From Verrucomicrobiales bacterium (GTDB lineage Bacteria > Verrucomicrobiota > Verrucomicrobiia > Limisphaerales > SXTU01): a DNA stretch of 38,324 nucleotides. The notes below the pieces were generated by a model, which was given only the letters and a program-made list of their open reading frames with translations, made no database searches and was not told where the DNA came from. The stretch covers positions 1-38,324 of the forward strand of contig SXTU01000210.1 of the NCBI GenBank assembly GCA_005791875.1, read 5' to 3'. Made by a program: the position numbers and the translations under genes. Positions 8,532-16,858 of the stretch are shown here, one piece after another (positions within the stretch are counted from its first letter, which is position 1; every line of letters begins with the position of its first letter).

Positions 8532-9404
8532 TCACCCGCCGTTCAGCCCGCGCAGGTAGGCAAGGACGAGTTCCGGGAGGTCGTTGCTGTAGCCGCCTTC
8601 GAGCACGCTGACCACGGGCACGCCGAGTCCTTGTAAGGACTTCCCGAGCCACTGAAAGTCCTCGGCCTCCAGCGTCTCCTGCGCCAGCGGGTCGCGCGCG
8701 TAGGCGTCGAAACCGGCGCTGACGACGACCACGTCGGGCTTCTGCGCCTTGAGCGCGTCGAGGGCGCGGGTGAGGACTTTGCGGTAGTCCTCACGCGGCG
8801 TGCGCGGGGCGACGGGGTAGTTGAAGCAGTTGTCGCCGACGTTCTGTGTGCCGGTGCCGGGATAGCACGGGTGCTGGTGGATGGAGTGGAAGAACGCGCC
8901 AGCCTTGCCGAGCAGGATTGCCTCGGTGCCGTTGCCGTGGTGGACATCGAAGTCATAGACGGCCACGCGCTTCGCGCCGGTGGCGAGGGCTTCGAAGACG
9001 GTGACGGCGACTTGGTTCAGGTAGCAGAAGCCCATCGCGCGGGCACCCATCGCGTGGTGGCCGGGCGGGCGCAGGAGGCTGAAGGGCATTCCTCCCTTGC
9101 GCGCTAGCGCGAGCGCGCGCAGTCCTCCGCCGATGGAACGCAGCGCGTGATCGTGGATGCCGGGGTGCGCGGGAGTGTCGCCGTCGAAGGCATCGGCAGC
9201 GGCTTTGAGTCGGGCGAGATGTTCCTTCTTGTGCGCGCGGAGGATGGTTTCCTCCGGCACGTCGGCGGGCTTGTCCCATTCAAGTTTTAGTTCCTGCTGG
9301 CTGCGGAGTTTCTCCAAGGTGCGCGTGATGCGCTGGGGTCGTTCAGGATGGCCGGGAGAGTGGTAGTTGACGCATCGTTCGTCAGTGATGAGGTGCAGCG
9401 GCAT
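8532..9404 (-). CDS. Histone deacetylase family hydrolase
   Basis: A cytoplasmic zinc hydrolase of the arginase/deacetylase fold, which in bacteria removes acetyl groups from polyamines, other small amines or proteins. Visible family elements are HPERPQR near the N-terminus, the RPPGHHA catalytic His pair, DFDVHHGNGT carrying the Asp/His zinc ligands, GFDAYARDPLA carrying the second ligand Asp, and EGGY near the C-terminus. The start MPLHLITDERC is chosen at 9404 because homologous proteins begin close to this strand; an upstream in-frame ATG at 9440 would add 12 basic residues. It is divergent from aspS with about 200 nt between. The substrate cannot be inferred from sequence. Confidence 0.92.
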   Translation of the reverse strand: MPLHLITDERCVNYHSPGHPERPQRITRTLEKLRSQQELKLEWDKPADVPEETILRAHKKEHLARLKAAADAFDGDTPAHPGIHDHALRSIGGGLRALALARKGGMPFSLLRPPGHHAMGARAMGFCYLNQVAVTVFEALATGAKRVAVYDFDVHHGNGTEAILLGKAGAFFHSIHQHPCYPGTGTQNVGDNCFNYPVAPRTPREDYRKVLTRALDALKAQKPDVVVVSAGFDAYARDPLAQETLEAEDFQWLGKSLQGLGVPVVSVLEGGYSNDLPELVLAYLRGLNGG

Positions 9405-9554
9405 GGGCAAGGGGATACGGCAGGCGCGTCGCGTTTGCAACGGCGGCTGCGCTCGGTCGCGCCTGACCGACGGAGTCTCCCGAATGCTCTTCGCGCGCTG
9501 TTCGCCGGGATTTTTCCTTTGAATCCCGCGTGCTTCCCGCCAAAGTCCGCGTCC

Positions 9555-9598
9555 TTTCAGCGGCCCGCTGACCGCTGAAAGCTGACCGCTGACCGCTG
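9555..9598. repeat. Hairpin and GCTGACC short tandem repeats upstream of aspS
   Basis: TTTCAGCGG at 9555-9563 pairs with CCGCTGAAA at 9572-9580. It is followed by repeated GCTGACC units up to 9598, ending 9 nt before the aspS ATG. A similar GCTGA-rich string appears at about 30518-30540. It may form part of the aspS leader or be a simple mobile repeat. Confidence 0.55.
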
Positions 9599-9607
9599 CC
9601 CACTACC

Positions 9608-11437
9608 ATGAAACGCACGCACCACTGCAACGAACTTCGCCCGGAACACGCCGGTCTGACCGTCACTTTGACCGGCTGGGTCCATTCCCGCCGCGACCTC
9701 GGCGGCGTCCTCTTCATTGACCTCCGCGACCGCGAGGGCCGCACCCAGACCGTCTTCGACCCGCAGGATTTACCCAAGGAGGTCTTCGAGGTCGCCACCC
9801 ACCTGCACGCCGAGTCCGTTATCGAAATCATCGGCAAGGTCCGCGTCCGCCCCGCCGGCACCAACAACGACAAAATCAAGACCGGCCAAATCGAAGTGCT
9901 CGTGAAGGAAATGGTCGTGCTGAACCACGCGGAAGTTCTTCCGTTCCCCGTGGACGACCCCGAGGTCGCCAGCAAGGTCAATGAGGAGCTGCGCCTCCAA
10001 TACCGTTACCTCGACCTCCGCCGCCCCGAGATGGCGCGCAACCTCCGTGTCCGCTCGAAGGTCGCCACCGCCACGCGCGTGTTCATGGACGAGCAGGGTT
10101 TCCTCGAAGTCGAGACGCCCACGCTCTTCAAGTCCACCCCCGAAGGCGCGCGCGAATTCCTCGTCCCGAACCGCCGCGAGCCGGGCACGTTCTACGCCCT
10201 CCCGCAGTCGCCGCAGCAGTTCAAACAAATCCTCATGTGCGGCGGCATCGAGCGCTACTTCCAGCTCGCCCGCTGCTATCGTGACGAAGACCTGCGCGCC
10301 GCCCGCCAGCCCGAGTTCACGCAGGTGGACATCGAGATGAGCTTCATCGAACGCGAGGACATCTACGCGCTCATCGAAGGCCTCCTCAAGCGCGTCTGGA
10401 AGACCGCGCTGAACCTCGACATCCCCACGCCCTTTAAGCGCATCAGCTTCGAGGAAGCCCTCAACCGCTACGGCATCGACAAGCCGGACACGCGCTTCGG
10501 CATGGAACTCGTGGATTTCACCGAGGAATTCAAAGCCTCGACCTTTAAAGTCTTCTCCGGTGCCATCGCCAACGGCGGCGTGGTCAAGGCCATGAACGCC
10601 AAGGGCATGGCCGGCGCGACGCAGGGCCAAATCGAGACCATGACCGAATACGCCAAAAGCTTCGGCGCGAAGGGCCTCGCCTACATCAAGGTCGAGAACG
10701 GGGACTGGAAATCCCCCATCGTAAAATTCTTCTCCGAGGCGGAGAAGACCGCCTTGAAGCAGAAACTCGCCATCGAGGAAGGCGACCTCATCCTCTTCGC
10801 CGCTGACCAGTGGCTCAACGCCTGCGAAATCCTCGGCAAGATTCGCCTCTACTGCGCCGACGTGCTCAAGACGCAGGGCAAGCTCGTCATCCCCGCCGAC
10901 CAGTTCAATTTCCTCTGGGTCATCGAGTTCCCGCTGCTCGGCTTCGACCGCGAGATGAACCGCTGGTATTCCAGCCACCACCCCTTCACCGCACCCGTCA
11001 CCGAAGACATCCCCCTCCTCAAGACCGACCCGAAGAAAGTCCGTGGCCAGCACTACGACATCGTCGTCAATGGCGTTGAACTAGGCGGCGGCAGCATCCG
11101 CATCCACCAGCCCGACGTGCAAAAGACCATCTTCGAGGAACTCCTTGCCATTCCGCCCGACGAAACGCAACTCCGCTTCGGCTACATGCTGGAAGCCTTC
11201 AAGTATGGCGCGCCCCCGCACGGCGGCATTGCGCTGGGCTTCGACCGCCTCATCGCCATCCTCTGCGGCACCCCGAGCATCCGCGACGTCATCGCCGTCC
11301 CGAAGACCGCGAAGGGCGTCTGCCTGATGACCGCCTCGCCCAGCGGCGTCTCCGCGCGACAGTTGAAGGACTTGCACCTCGAGGTGAAGGCGGCGGTGAA
11401 GAAGGAAGTTCCTGCTGCTACCGCACCGAGCACTTGA
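9608..11437 (+). CDS. aspS: Aspartate--tRNA ligase
   Basis: A 609-residue class II aminoacyl-tRNA synthetase that charges tRNA-Asp in the cytoplasm. The N-terminal OB-fold anticodon-binding domain contains GWVHSRRDLGGVLFIDLRDREG. Motif 2 is visible as YRDEDLRAARQPEFTQVD and motif 3 as GIALGFDRLIAIL. The inserted GAD domain of bacterial AspRS lies in the middle (about residues 305-415). Length is normal for the bacterial type (E. coli about 590). Leu31 in RRDLGG is the residue usually seen in discriminating enzymes; non-discriminating ones tend to have His there. This suggests it charges only tRNA-Asp. The start ATG follows a repeat-rich leader without a clear ribosome-binding site. Confidence 0.98.
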   Translation: MKRTHHCNELRPEHAGLTVTLTGWVHSRRDLGGVLFIDLRDREGRTQTVFDPQDLPKEVFEVATHLHAESVIEIIGKVRVRPAGTNNDKIKTGQIEVLVKEMVVLNHAEVLPFPVDDPEVASKVNEELRLQYRYLDLRRPEMARNLRVRSKVATATRVFMDEQGFLEVETPTLFKSTPEGAREFLVPNRREPGTFYALPQSPQQFKQILMCGGIERYFQLARCYRDEDLRAARQPEFTQVDIEMSFIEREDIYALIEGLLKRVWKTALNLDIPTPFKRISFEEALNRYGIDKPDTRFGMELVDFTEEFKASTFKVFSGAIANGGVVKAMNAKGMAGATQGQIETMTEYAKSFGAKGLAYIKVENGDWKSPIVKFFSEAEKTALKQKLAIEEGDLILFAADQWLNACEILGKIRLYCADVLKTQGKLVIPADQFNFLWVIEFPLLGFDREMNRWYSSHHPFTAPVTEDIPLLKTDPKKVRGQHYDIVVNGVELGGGSIRIHQPDVQKTIFEELLAIPPDETQLRFGYMLEAFKYGAPPHGGIALGFDRLIAILCGTPSIRDVIAVPKTAKGVCLMTASPSGVSARQLKDLHLEVKAAVKKEVPAATAPST

Positions 11438-11647
11438 AAGAACGGCAGTGAACGAGTGACTGCCGAATCGGATTTCAACGGCTGGGCCAAACCCGGCCCG
11501 GTGCCGCCGGGCTTGAGCGTCGGTCTGACCGTCGGCCGCCGGACGAGAAGATGGACGCCATCAGCGGGCAGCCCGTCGCATTTCCCGCCCGGCACCCGCG
11601 TGGAGAGCGAGCATCCGTAGAAGCGAAGCGAGTGAATGGCCTGCGGA

Positions 11648-11680
11648 AAGCTGGATGGGGGAAAACCGCCCGTCCGGTTT
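11648..11680 (+). mobile_element. Probable decayed group II intron domain V
   Basis: A 33-nt segment resembles the conserved domain V hairpin of bacterial group II introns: an AGC triad near the 5' end, GGATG, an AAAA-containing loop and TCCGGTTT closing the stem. The lower stem pairs along its whole length, with the terminal pair changed from G-C to A-U on both sides. The upper stem has two mismatches (11656/11670 and 11658/11668), which suggests an inactive copy. No reverse transcriptase is present. The surrounding 11438-11794 gap has no convincing gene; this hairpin is the only structure recognised in it. Identification is by eye against the general domain V pattern. Confidence 0.45.
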
Positions 11681-11794
11681 GATGAGGGACAGGTGTGCGG
11701 AGCCATCCGATGACAACTCCGGTCCTCAGCCCGACCTCCCGCTCCTGATCACTCAGCTACGCGTTTCGTTGGCAAACGCGCCGGGCCGCCACGC

Positions 11795-14128
11795 TCACGC
11801 GCGCGGCCAGAGCAGGAGCCGCAGGCTGTTCAGCACCACGATGACGGTGCTGCCTTCGTGACCGAGGACGCCTAGCGTGAGGGGGACTTTTCCGAACAGC
11901 GCGAAGCCAACGAGCACGACGACGGTGCCGAGGGAGATGAACACGTTCTGCCCGATGACGGCGCGGGCGCGCTGGCTGAGGCGATAGGCGGCGAGGAAGT
12001 TTTCCAGCCGGTCGTGCATGAGGACGACCTGCGCCTGCTCCAGCGCGGCGTCCGAACCACGCGCGCCCATGGCGACGCCGACGTGCGCGGCGGCGAGGCT
12101 GGGCGCGTCGTTCACGCCATCGCCGACCATCGCGACGCGCTGACCGGCCTCGGTGAAGGCGCGGATGGCCGCAACCTTTTGCTCGGGCTTGAGGCCGGCG
12201 CGGAGTTCGTCGAAGTGCAGCTCGCGCTTGAGCAACTCGGCAGCTTCGGGGCGGTCGCCGGTGAGCACCACGGTCTGGAGGCCGGCGCGGCGGAGTTCGG
12301 TGAGCACCCCCGCAGCCTGTGGGCGGATGTCATCGCGCAGGAGGATGCGACCGAGAAGTGCCCCGTCGCTGACCCACACCTCCGAAATGCCGTTGGCGCT
12401 CGGCGGGGCCTCGGGATGTAAACCGCGCGGCAGCTTGCTCAAGACGAGTTCGCGCCGGCCGAGCAGGCAAATCTTCTCGCCGAGATGCGCGCGGAGGCCC
12501 AGGCCGGTGATGGACTCGAAGTGGTCCAGCACGAGCGGCTTCACTGCGAGTTGCTTGCCGTAGCGCGTGATGGCGCGGGCCAGTGGGTGGGTGGAAAGCC
12601 GTTCCATCGCGCAGGCCAGCGTGGCGATTTCCTGCTCGCGGCCCGGCGGGAAGCTCTCGACGCGTTCCACCTGCAACTCACCCGTGGTCAGCGTGCCGGT
12701 CTTGTCGAGCGCGACGATGTTCACGACGGCGAGTTGCTCGATGGCCGCGCCGCCGCGAAAGAGGATGCCGCGTCGCGCGCCCCACGCGATGGCCGCGAGC
12801 ACGGCGGACGGAATCGAGAGCACCAGCGCGCACGGCGACGCGACGACGAGCAGCGCCATCGTGCGATAAAACGCGCTCTGCGCCTCGCCTGTGCTGGTGA
12901 AAGCTGGAAGCCCGAAGCCGAGCCACCACACGAAGAACATCACCAGCGCCAGCCCGGTGATGGCGTAGGTGTAGCCGCTGCCGAACTTGTCCGTGAAGCG
13001 CTGCGATGGGGCCTTGAGCCGCTGCGCCTCGCGGATGAGCCGGATGATGCGTTGGAGTGCGCTCTGGCCGGCGGCGCGGAGCACGAGCACTTCCACCGCG
13101 CCCCAGAGGTTCAGCGTGCCGGCGAGCACGGAGTCGCCGACGTTCTTCTCCACCGGCGCGGCCTCGCCGGTGAGCGTGGACTCGTCGGCGGCGGTTTTGC
13201 CCTTCACGACCTCGGCATCGAGCGGGAACTGCGCGCCGGGCTTGATGAGCAGGCGTGCGCCGGGTTGCAGAGCGACGACGGGAACTTCGTGCTCGTGGCC
13301 GGCGTCGTCGAGCTGGGTGGCGGTTTTGGGCGCGGCCTTGAAGAGCGCGCCAATCTCGCGCTGCGTGCGGCCCATCGCGTAGTGCTCCAGCGCGCCGGAG
13401 ATGCTGAAGAGGAACAGCAGCATCGCGCCCTCATCCCAGTGGCCGATGAGCGCGCTGCCGAGCGCGACGGCGAGCATGAGGAAATGCACGTCCAGCACAC
13501 GGTGCTGAAGGCGCTCCCAAACTTCGTGCGCGGCGAACCAGCCGCCAGCGAGGTAGGCGGCGAGATGCAGGGTGAGTTGCGCCGCCGAACCTTCTGGCAG
13601 GAACGCCGCTGCCAGTGTGAACGCACCGCACAGCCCGGCGGCGACCATCTGCGGCTTCCATTCGTCGAGGTCGGCTTCGGCCTCGGGAATCTCGACCTCG
13701 CGCGGAACAATTTTCGGCATCGGCAGGTTGCGCCAACGCCAGAAGCGCGGCGCGGTGGGGCAGGTGAGGCGGGCGATGACGGAGCGGTCGCCCTCGCGCT
13801 GGATGGTGACGGTCTGATGCTCGGCGGCGGAAAGCGGGATGCCGCACTCGGCGCAGTTGCCAATGGGCTGGAGCAGTTGGCAGCGATGCCGCTCACTGGT
13901 CTGGCGCCCCGCAGCCACGGCGGCGGTCACGCGGTCGGCGAGGCCCTCGACCTCGCGGTTGCCGAGGGTCGCGACGGCGATGGCCGGTTCGGTGCGGTGG
14001 ATGGTGACCCCTTCGAGCGCCGGCTCGCGCGCCAGCATCGCAGCGACAGAACGCGCGAGGCAGGGCGGGCCGCCGGAGGTGCTGCCTGCGACCGCGAGAT
14101 TCGCAGTGGGATGTGGCACACCGCTCAT
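11795..14128 (-). CDS. Heavy-metal P-type ATPase, P1B-4-like
   Basis: A 777-residue inner-membrane pump driven by ATP. The actuator TGE is at about 320-322, the transmembrane metal motif is SPC at 431-433, the phosphorylated Asp is D475 in DKTGT, and GDGVNDAPSL marks the hinge. A HEGST motif lies in the last membrane helix (about residue 757). SPC together with HEGS/T is the signature of the P1B-4 group (CoaT/CtpD/HMA1-like), linked to Co, Zn or Fe export, unlike the CPC of copper or zinc pumps. The first 160 residues are less usual: a degenerate HMA-like fold without CxxC, then CAECG, a possible half zinc ribbon. It is a single-gene unit. Metal specificity is inferred only from motifs. Confidence 0.9.
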   Translation of the reverse strand: MSGVPHPTANLAVAGSTSGGPPCLARSVAAMLAREPALEGVTIHRTEPAIAVATLGNREVEGLADRVTAAVAAGRQTSERHRCQLLQPIGNCAECGIPLSAAEHQTVTIQREGDRSVIARLTCPTAPRFWRWRNLPMPKIVPREVEIPEAEADLDEWKPQMVAAGLCGAFTLAAAFLPEGSAAQLTLHLAAYLAGGWFAAHEVWERLQHRVLDVHFLMLAVALGSALIGHWDEGAMLLFLFSISGALEHYAMGRTQREIGALFKAAPKTATQLDDAGHEHEVPVVALQPGARLLIKPGAQFPLDAEVVKGKTAADESTLTGEAAPVEKNVGDSVLAGTLNLWGAVEVLVLRAAGQSALQRIIRLIREAQRLKAPSQRFTDKFGSGYTYAITGLALVMFFVWWLGFGLPAFTSTGEAQSAFYRTMALLVVASPCALVLSIPSAVLAAIAWGARRGILFRGGAAIEQLAVVNIVALDKTGTLTTGELQVERVESFPPGREQEIATLACAMERLSTHPLARAITRYGKQLAVKPLVLDHFESITGLGLRAHLGEKICLLGRRELVLSKLPRGLHPEAPPSANGISEVWVSDGALLGRILLRDDIRPQAAGVLTELRRAGLQTVVLTGDRPEAAELLKRELHFDELRAGLKPEQKVAAIRAFTEAGQRVAMVGDGVNDAPSLAAAHVGVAMGARGSDAALEQAQVVLMHDRLENFLAAYRLSQRARAVIGQNVFISLGTVVVLVGFALFGKVPLTLGVLGHEGSTVIVVLNSLRLLLWPRA

Positions 14129-14231
14129 TGGCGCAAGCTGAACACAGCCCCCGTGAAAGACAAGTCACCGGCTGCAAAAGAATTGCCAGTGGTTGTGAAT
14201 CCGCTGAAGAATGCCCTTGTTTTCGCCTGTT

Positions 14232-16511
14232 ATGAAATATATCGCCATCGCTGCCGCCTCCCTTGCCCTCTCGTCATCCTTGTCCGCCGCTCCGGCGGGC
14301 AACTCGGCGGACGGCATCCTGCGCGGGCCGTTCTTCTCCGGCACCATCATGTCCAGTGACGGCAAGTCGCTCGCCGCCGGCAAGGGCATCGTCGTGACGG
14401 TCGGGCCCAACAAGGACCACTACCTCTGCTACGACACCGACACGCTCCGGTGCGCGCTCGGTTGGTCGGGCAACTTCCTGGAGTTCGGCAAGACACAGGA
14501 GCGCATCGAGTGGCCGCCGCCGCCGAAGATTAAGGGCAAGCTGCTCTTCGAGACCAAGGTCGGGCCGGGCTGGGCGAAGCCGGGTGCCAAGTCGGATGAG
14601 TTCACGGACCCGCGTCCGAACCAGATGGGGCCGTTGCCGAAGGACTGGGCGAAGTATCGCGGGCTCTACGTGAACGGCGACCAAGTGGTGCTGTCCTACA
14701 GCGTCGGTAGTGTCGCCGTGCTGGAATTGCCCGGGTTTGAAGCAGTCGAAGGTGGCTTCGGCGTGCTCACGCGCACGATTCAGTTCGCCAAGTTTGAGCA
14801 AGCGCAGCTTCTCGCGGCGAACTTTGGTGTGGGCAAGCCAGTTCACCACGCGCTGACTTTCGGCGTCGAGGGCACCAACGGCATCGTGTCAGTGGTTTCA
14901 CTCCTCGAAGGGACCGGCAAATTGGAGATGACCCCAGACAACGGCGGTCTGCGCTTCTCCCCCAAGCAACCCTTGGTGGCCGCCAAGCTGGCCTATTGGA
15001 CCGGCCCGGCAGCCGACTTCAAACGCTACGCCGAGGCTGCGGAAAAGCATCGAGTGAAAGCCGCCATCGGGAAGCGCGTTGACCTCGCCGCCCTCACCAA
15101 AGGCTCTCCCGCCCAGTGGCCCGCCATCGTGACCAAAGGCGTGCCCGGCACCAACGCCGGCCCCTACGTCGTGGACCACATCACCGAGCCGGCGACGAAC
15201 GCGTGGAACGCCAAGACCTATTTCGGCGGGCACGACTTCTTCCCTGACGGCCGCGCGGCGGTCTGCACCTTCCACGGCGACGTGTGGGTCGTCAGCGGCC
15301 TCGACGAGAAGCTGGAGAAGATTACTTGGAAGCGCTTCGCCTCCGGGTTGTTTCAGCCGCTCGGCACGAAGGTCGTGGACGGGAAGGTTTACATCACGGG
15401 CCGCGACCAGATTACCCGCCTGCACGATTTGAACGGCGATGGGGAGGCGGACTTTTACGAGAACTTCAACAACGACACCTTCGTCACGGCGAACTACCAC
15501 GAGTTCTGCCTCGGTCTCGACACCGACAAGGCGGGCAACTTCTATTACGCCAAGGGCGCGCCGTGGCCGCCCACCGTGCAGTCCGCGCATCAAGGCACGA
15601 TGCTCAAGGTCGCCAAAGACGGCTCGAAGCTCGAAGTCATCGCCACTGGTTTGCGCGCGCCCAACGGCATGGGCATCGGCCCGAACGGGTGGATTACCGT
15701 GAGCGACAATCAGGGTCACTACATGCCGTCGAGCAAGCTGAACCTCATCCGCGACGGTGGCTTCTACGGCATGCGCCAGGCCGCGCATGGCAAGGCTCCG
15801 CCGGACGACAACATCCACGCCTACGACCAGCCGATGTGCTGGCTCCCGATGGGCGCGGACAACTCCAGCGGCGGCCAAGTCTGGGTGGAGAGCACGAAGT
15901 GGGGCCCGCTCAACGGCCAGCTTCTCTTCATGAGCTACGGCAAGGGCACGCTCTTCTCCGTCATGCCGCAGGAAGTGGACGGGGTGGTGCAAGCGGGCAT
16001 GGTGCAGTTCCCGTTGAAGTTTCCGAGCGGCACGATGCGCGGCCGCTTCAGCCCCAAGGACGGCCAGCTCTACACCACCGGCCTGCGCGGCTGGCAGACG
16101 GCGGGCGTGCGCGACGGCGGGTTCAGCCGCGTGCGTTACACCGGCGCGCCGGTGCGGATGCCGCAGGCGTTGCACGTGTCGAAAGACGGCGTGCGCATCA
16201 CCTTCACCACGGCGCTCGACGAGGCCAGCGCGAAGGACGTGGGCAACTGGAACGTGGAGATGTGGAACTACATCTACTCCAGCGGCTACGGCTCACCGCA
16301 CGTCTCGACCAAAGACCCGAAGGTGAAGCAGCACGACAAGCCCGAGGTCACCGCCGTCGTTCTCAGCGCGGACAAAAAGACCGTGACGCTGAAGCTCTCC
16401 GAGCTGACCCCGGCGATGCAGATGAAGGTGAAGTTCAACCTCAGGGCCGCCGACGGTTCGCCGGTGGCCAGCGAGATTCTCAACACTATCCACAAGGTCG
16501 CGGCGAAGTAG
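14232..16511 (+). CDS. Secreted propeller-type protein, DUF6797-like, paralogue A
   Basis: About 759 residues with a signal peptide ending near SLSAAPAG. The start at 14232 is preferred over an in-frame ATG at 14211 because it gives a compact signal sequence. The N-terminal half (to about residue 300) resembles the DUF6797 region of verrucomicrobial proteins. The C-terminal half looks like a six-bladed NHL/sorbosone-dehydrogenase-type propeller: FFPDGRAAVCTFHGDVWVVSG, ATGLRAPNGMGIGPNG, SDNQGHYMPSS. An EF-hand-like loop DLNGDGEAD may bind calcium. Unlike many PVC propeller dehydrogenases it has no CxxCH. A close paralogue follows. It may be a periplasmic sugar oxidoreductase acting with the DUF1080 proteins downstream, but catalysis is not proven. 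Confidence 0.78.
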   Translation: MKYIAIAAASLALSSSLSAAPAGNSADGILRGPFFSGTIMSSDGKSLAAGKGIVVTVGPNKDHYLCYDTDTLRCALGWSGNFLEFGKTQERIEWPPPPKIKGKLLFETKVGPGWAKPGAKSDEFTDPRPNQMGPLPKDWAKYRGLYVNGDQVVLSYSVGSVAVLELPGFEAVEGGFGVLTRTIQFAKFEQAQLLAANFGVGKPVHHALTFGVEGTNGIVSVVSLLEGTGKLEMTPDNGGLRFSPKQPLVAAKLAYWTGPAADFKRYAEAAEKHRVKAAIGKRVDLAALTKGSPAQWPAIVTKGVPGTNAGPYVVDHITEPATNAWNAKTYFGGHDFFPDGRAAVCTFHGDVWVVSGLDEKLEKITWKRFASGLFQPLGTKVVDGKVYITGRDQITRLHDLNGDGEADFYENFNNDTFVTANYHEFCLGLDTDKAGNFYYAKGAPWPPTVQSAHQGTMLKVAKDGSKLEVIATGLRAPNGMGIGPNGWITVSDNQGHYMPSSKLNLIRDGGFYGMRQAAHGKAPPDDNIHAYDQPMCWLPMGADNSSGGQVWVESTKWGPLNGQLLFMSYGKGTLFSVMPQEVDGVVQAGMVQFPLKFPSGTMRGRFSPKDGQLYTTGLRGWQTAGVRDGGFSRVRYTGAPVRMPQALHVSKDGVRITFTTALDEASAKDVGNWNVEMWNYIYSSGYGSPHVSTKDPKVKQHDKPEVTAVVLSADKKTVTLKLSELTPAMQMKVKFNLRAADGSPVASEILNTIHKVAAK

Positions 16512-16593
16512 CCGTCGCCCCGGAGGCGCTGGCGATTCGTCCGAGGCAAGTCTGGCTTACGAGCACGGGGTTGAAGTGCGGGCTGCCGTTCTG

Positions 16594-16721
16594 CCTCACC
16601 CCGGCCCTCGCCCGCTGGGAGAGGGAGAAAGTCAGCCAGTGCTCGAAGTGCGGTGGCGTTCCTGTCGGCCGAACGCGGAATGCGTTCCTCCCTCACCTCG
16701 GGGGAGAGGGCCGGGGTGAGG
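16594..16721. repeat. Inverted pair of CCTCACCCCGGCCCTC elements
   Basis: A 16-nt element at 16594-16609 and its exact reverse complement at 16706-16721 bracket about 96 nt in the 347-nt gap between the two propeller genes. Each element is also flanked by GGGAGAGGG-type sequence. They belong to the same C/G-rich repeat class as 575-607 and 29236-29407. No gene is seen in 16512-16858. Confidence 0.7.
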
Positions 16722-16858
16722 GGGATGGCTCGGCCAGCCACCCAACGTGGTCGATTTCTTTGTTGAGCCTGCAAAAAACTGAGATGCGTCCAACGCCTCC
16801 CGCTCCTCTGACTTCAGACTTCCCCTCCGTCGCGAAGCCAGTCCATTCTCCTTTCCAC

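Noticed and set aside
9770-11053. 427-codon minus-strand frame opposite aspS
   Set aside because: Shadow of the synthetase gene; composition is repetitive Glu/Asp/Val/Arg as expected from antisense.
12485-14359. 624-codon plus-strand frame over the ATPase gene
   Set aside because: It is the antisense shadow of a clear P-type ATPase in high-GC DNA, with no recognisable domain.
15284-16858. Long open frame upstream of the second propeller's start
   Set aside because: It runs in another frame through paralogue A; only the ATG at 16859 gives a signal peptide like that of paralogue A.
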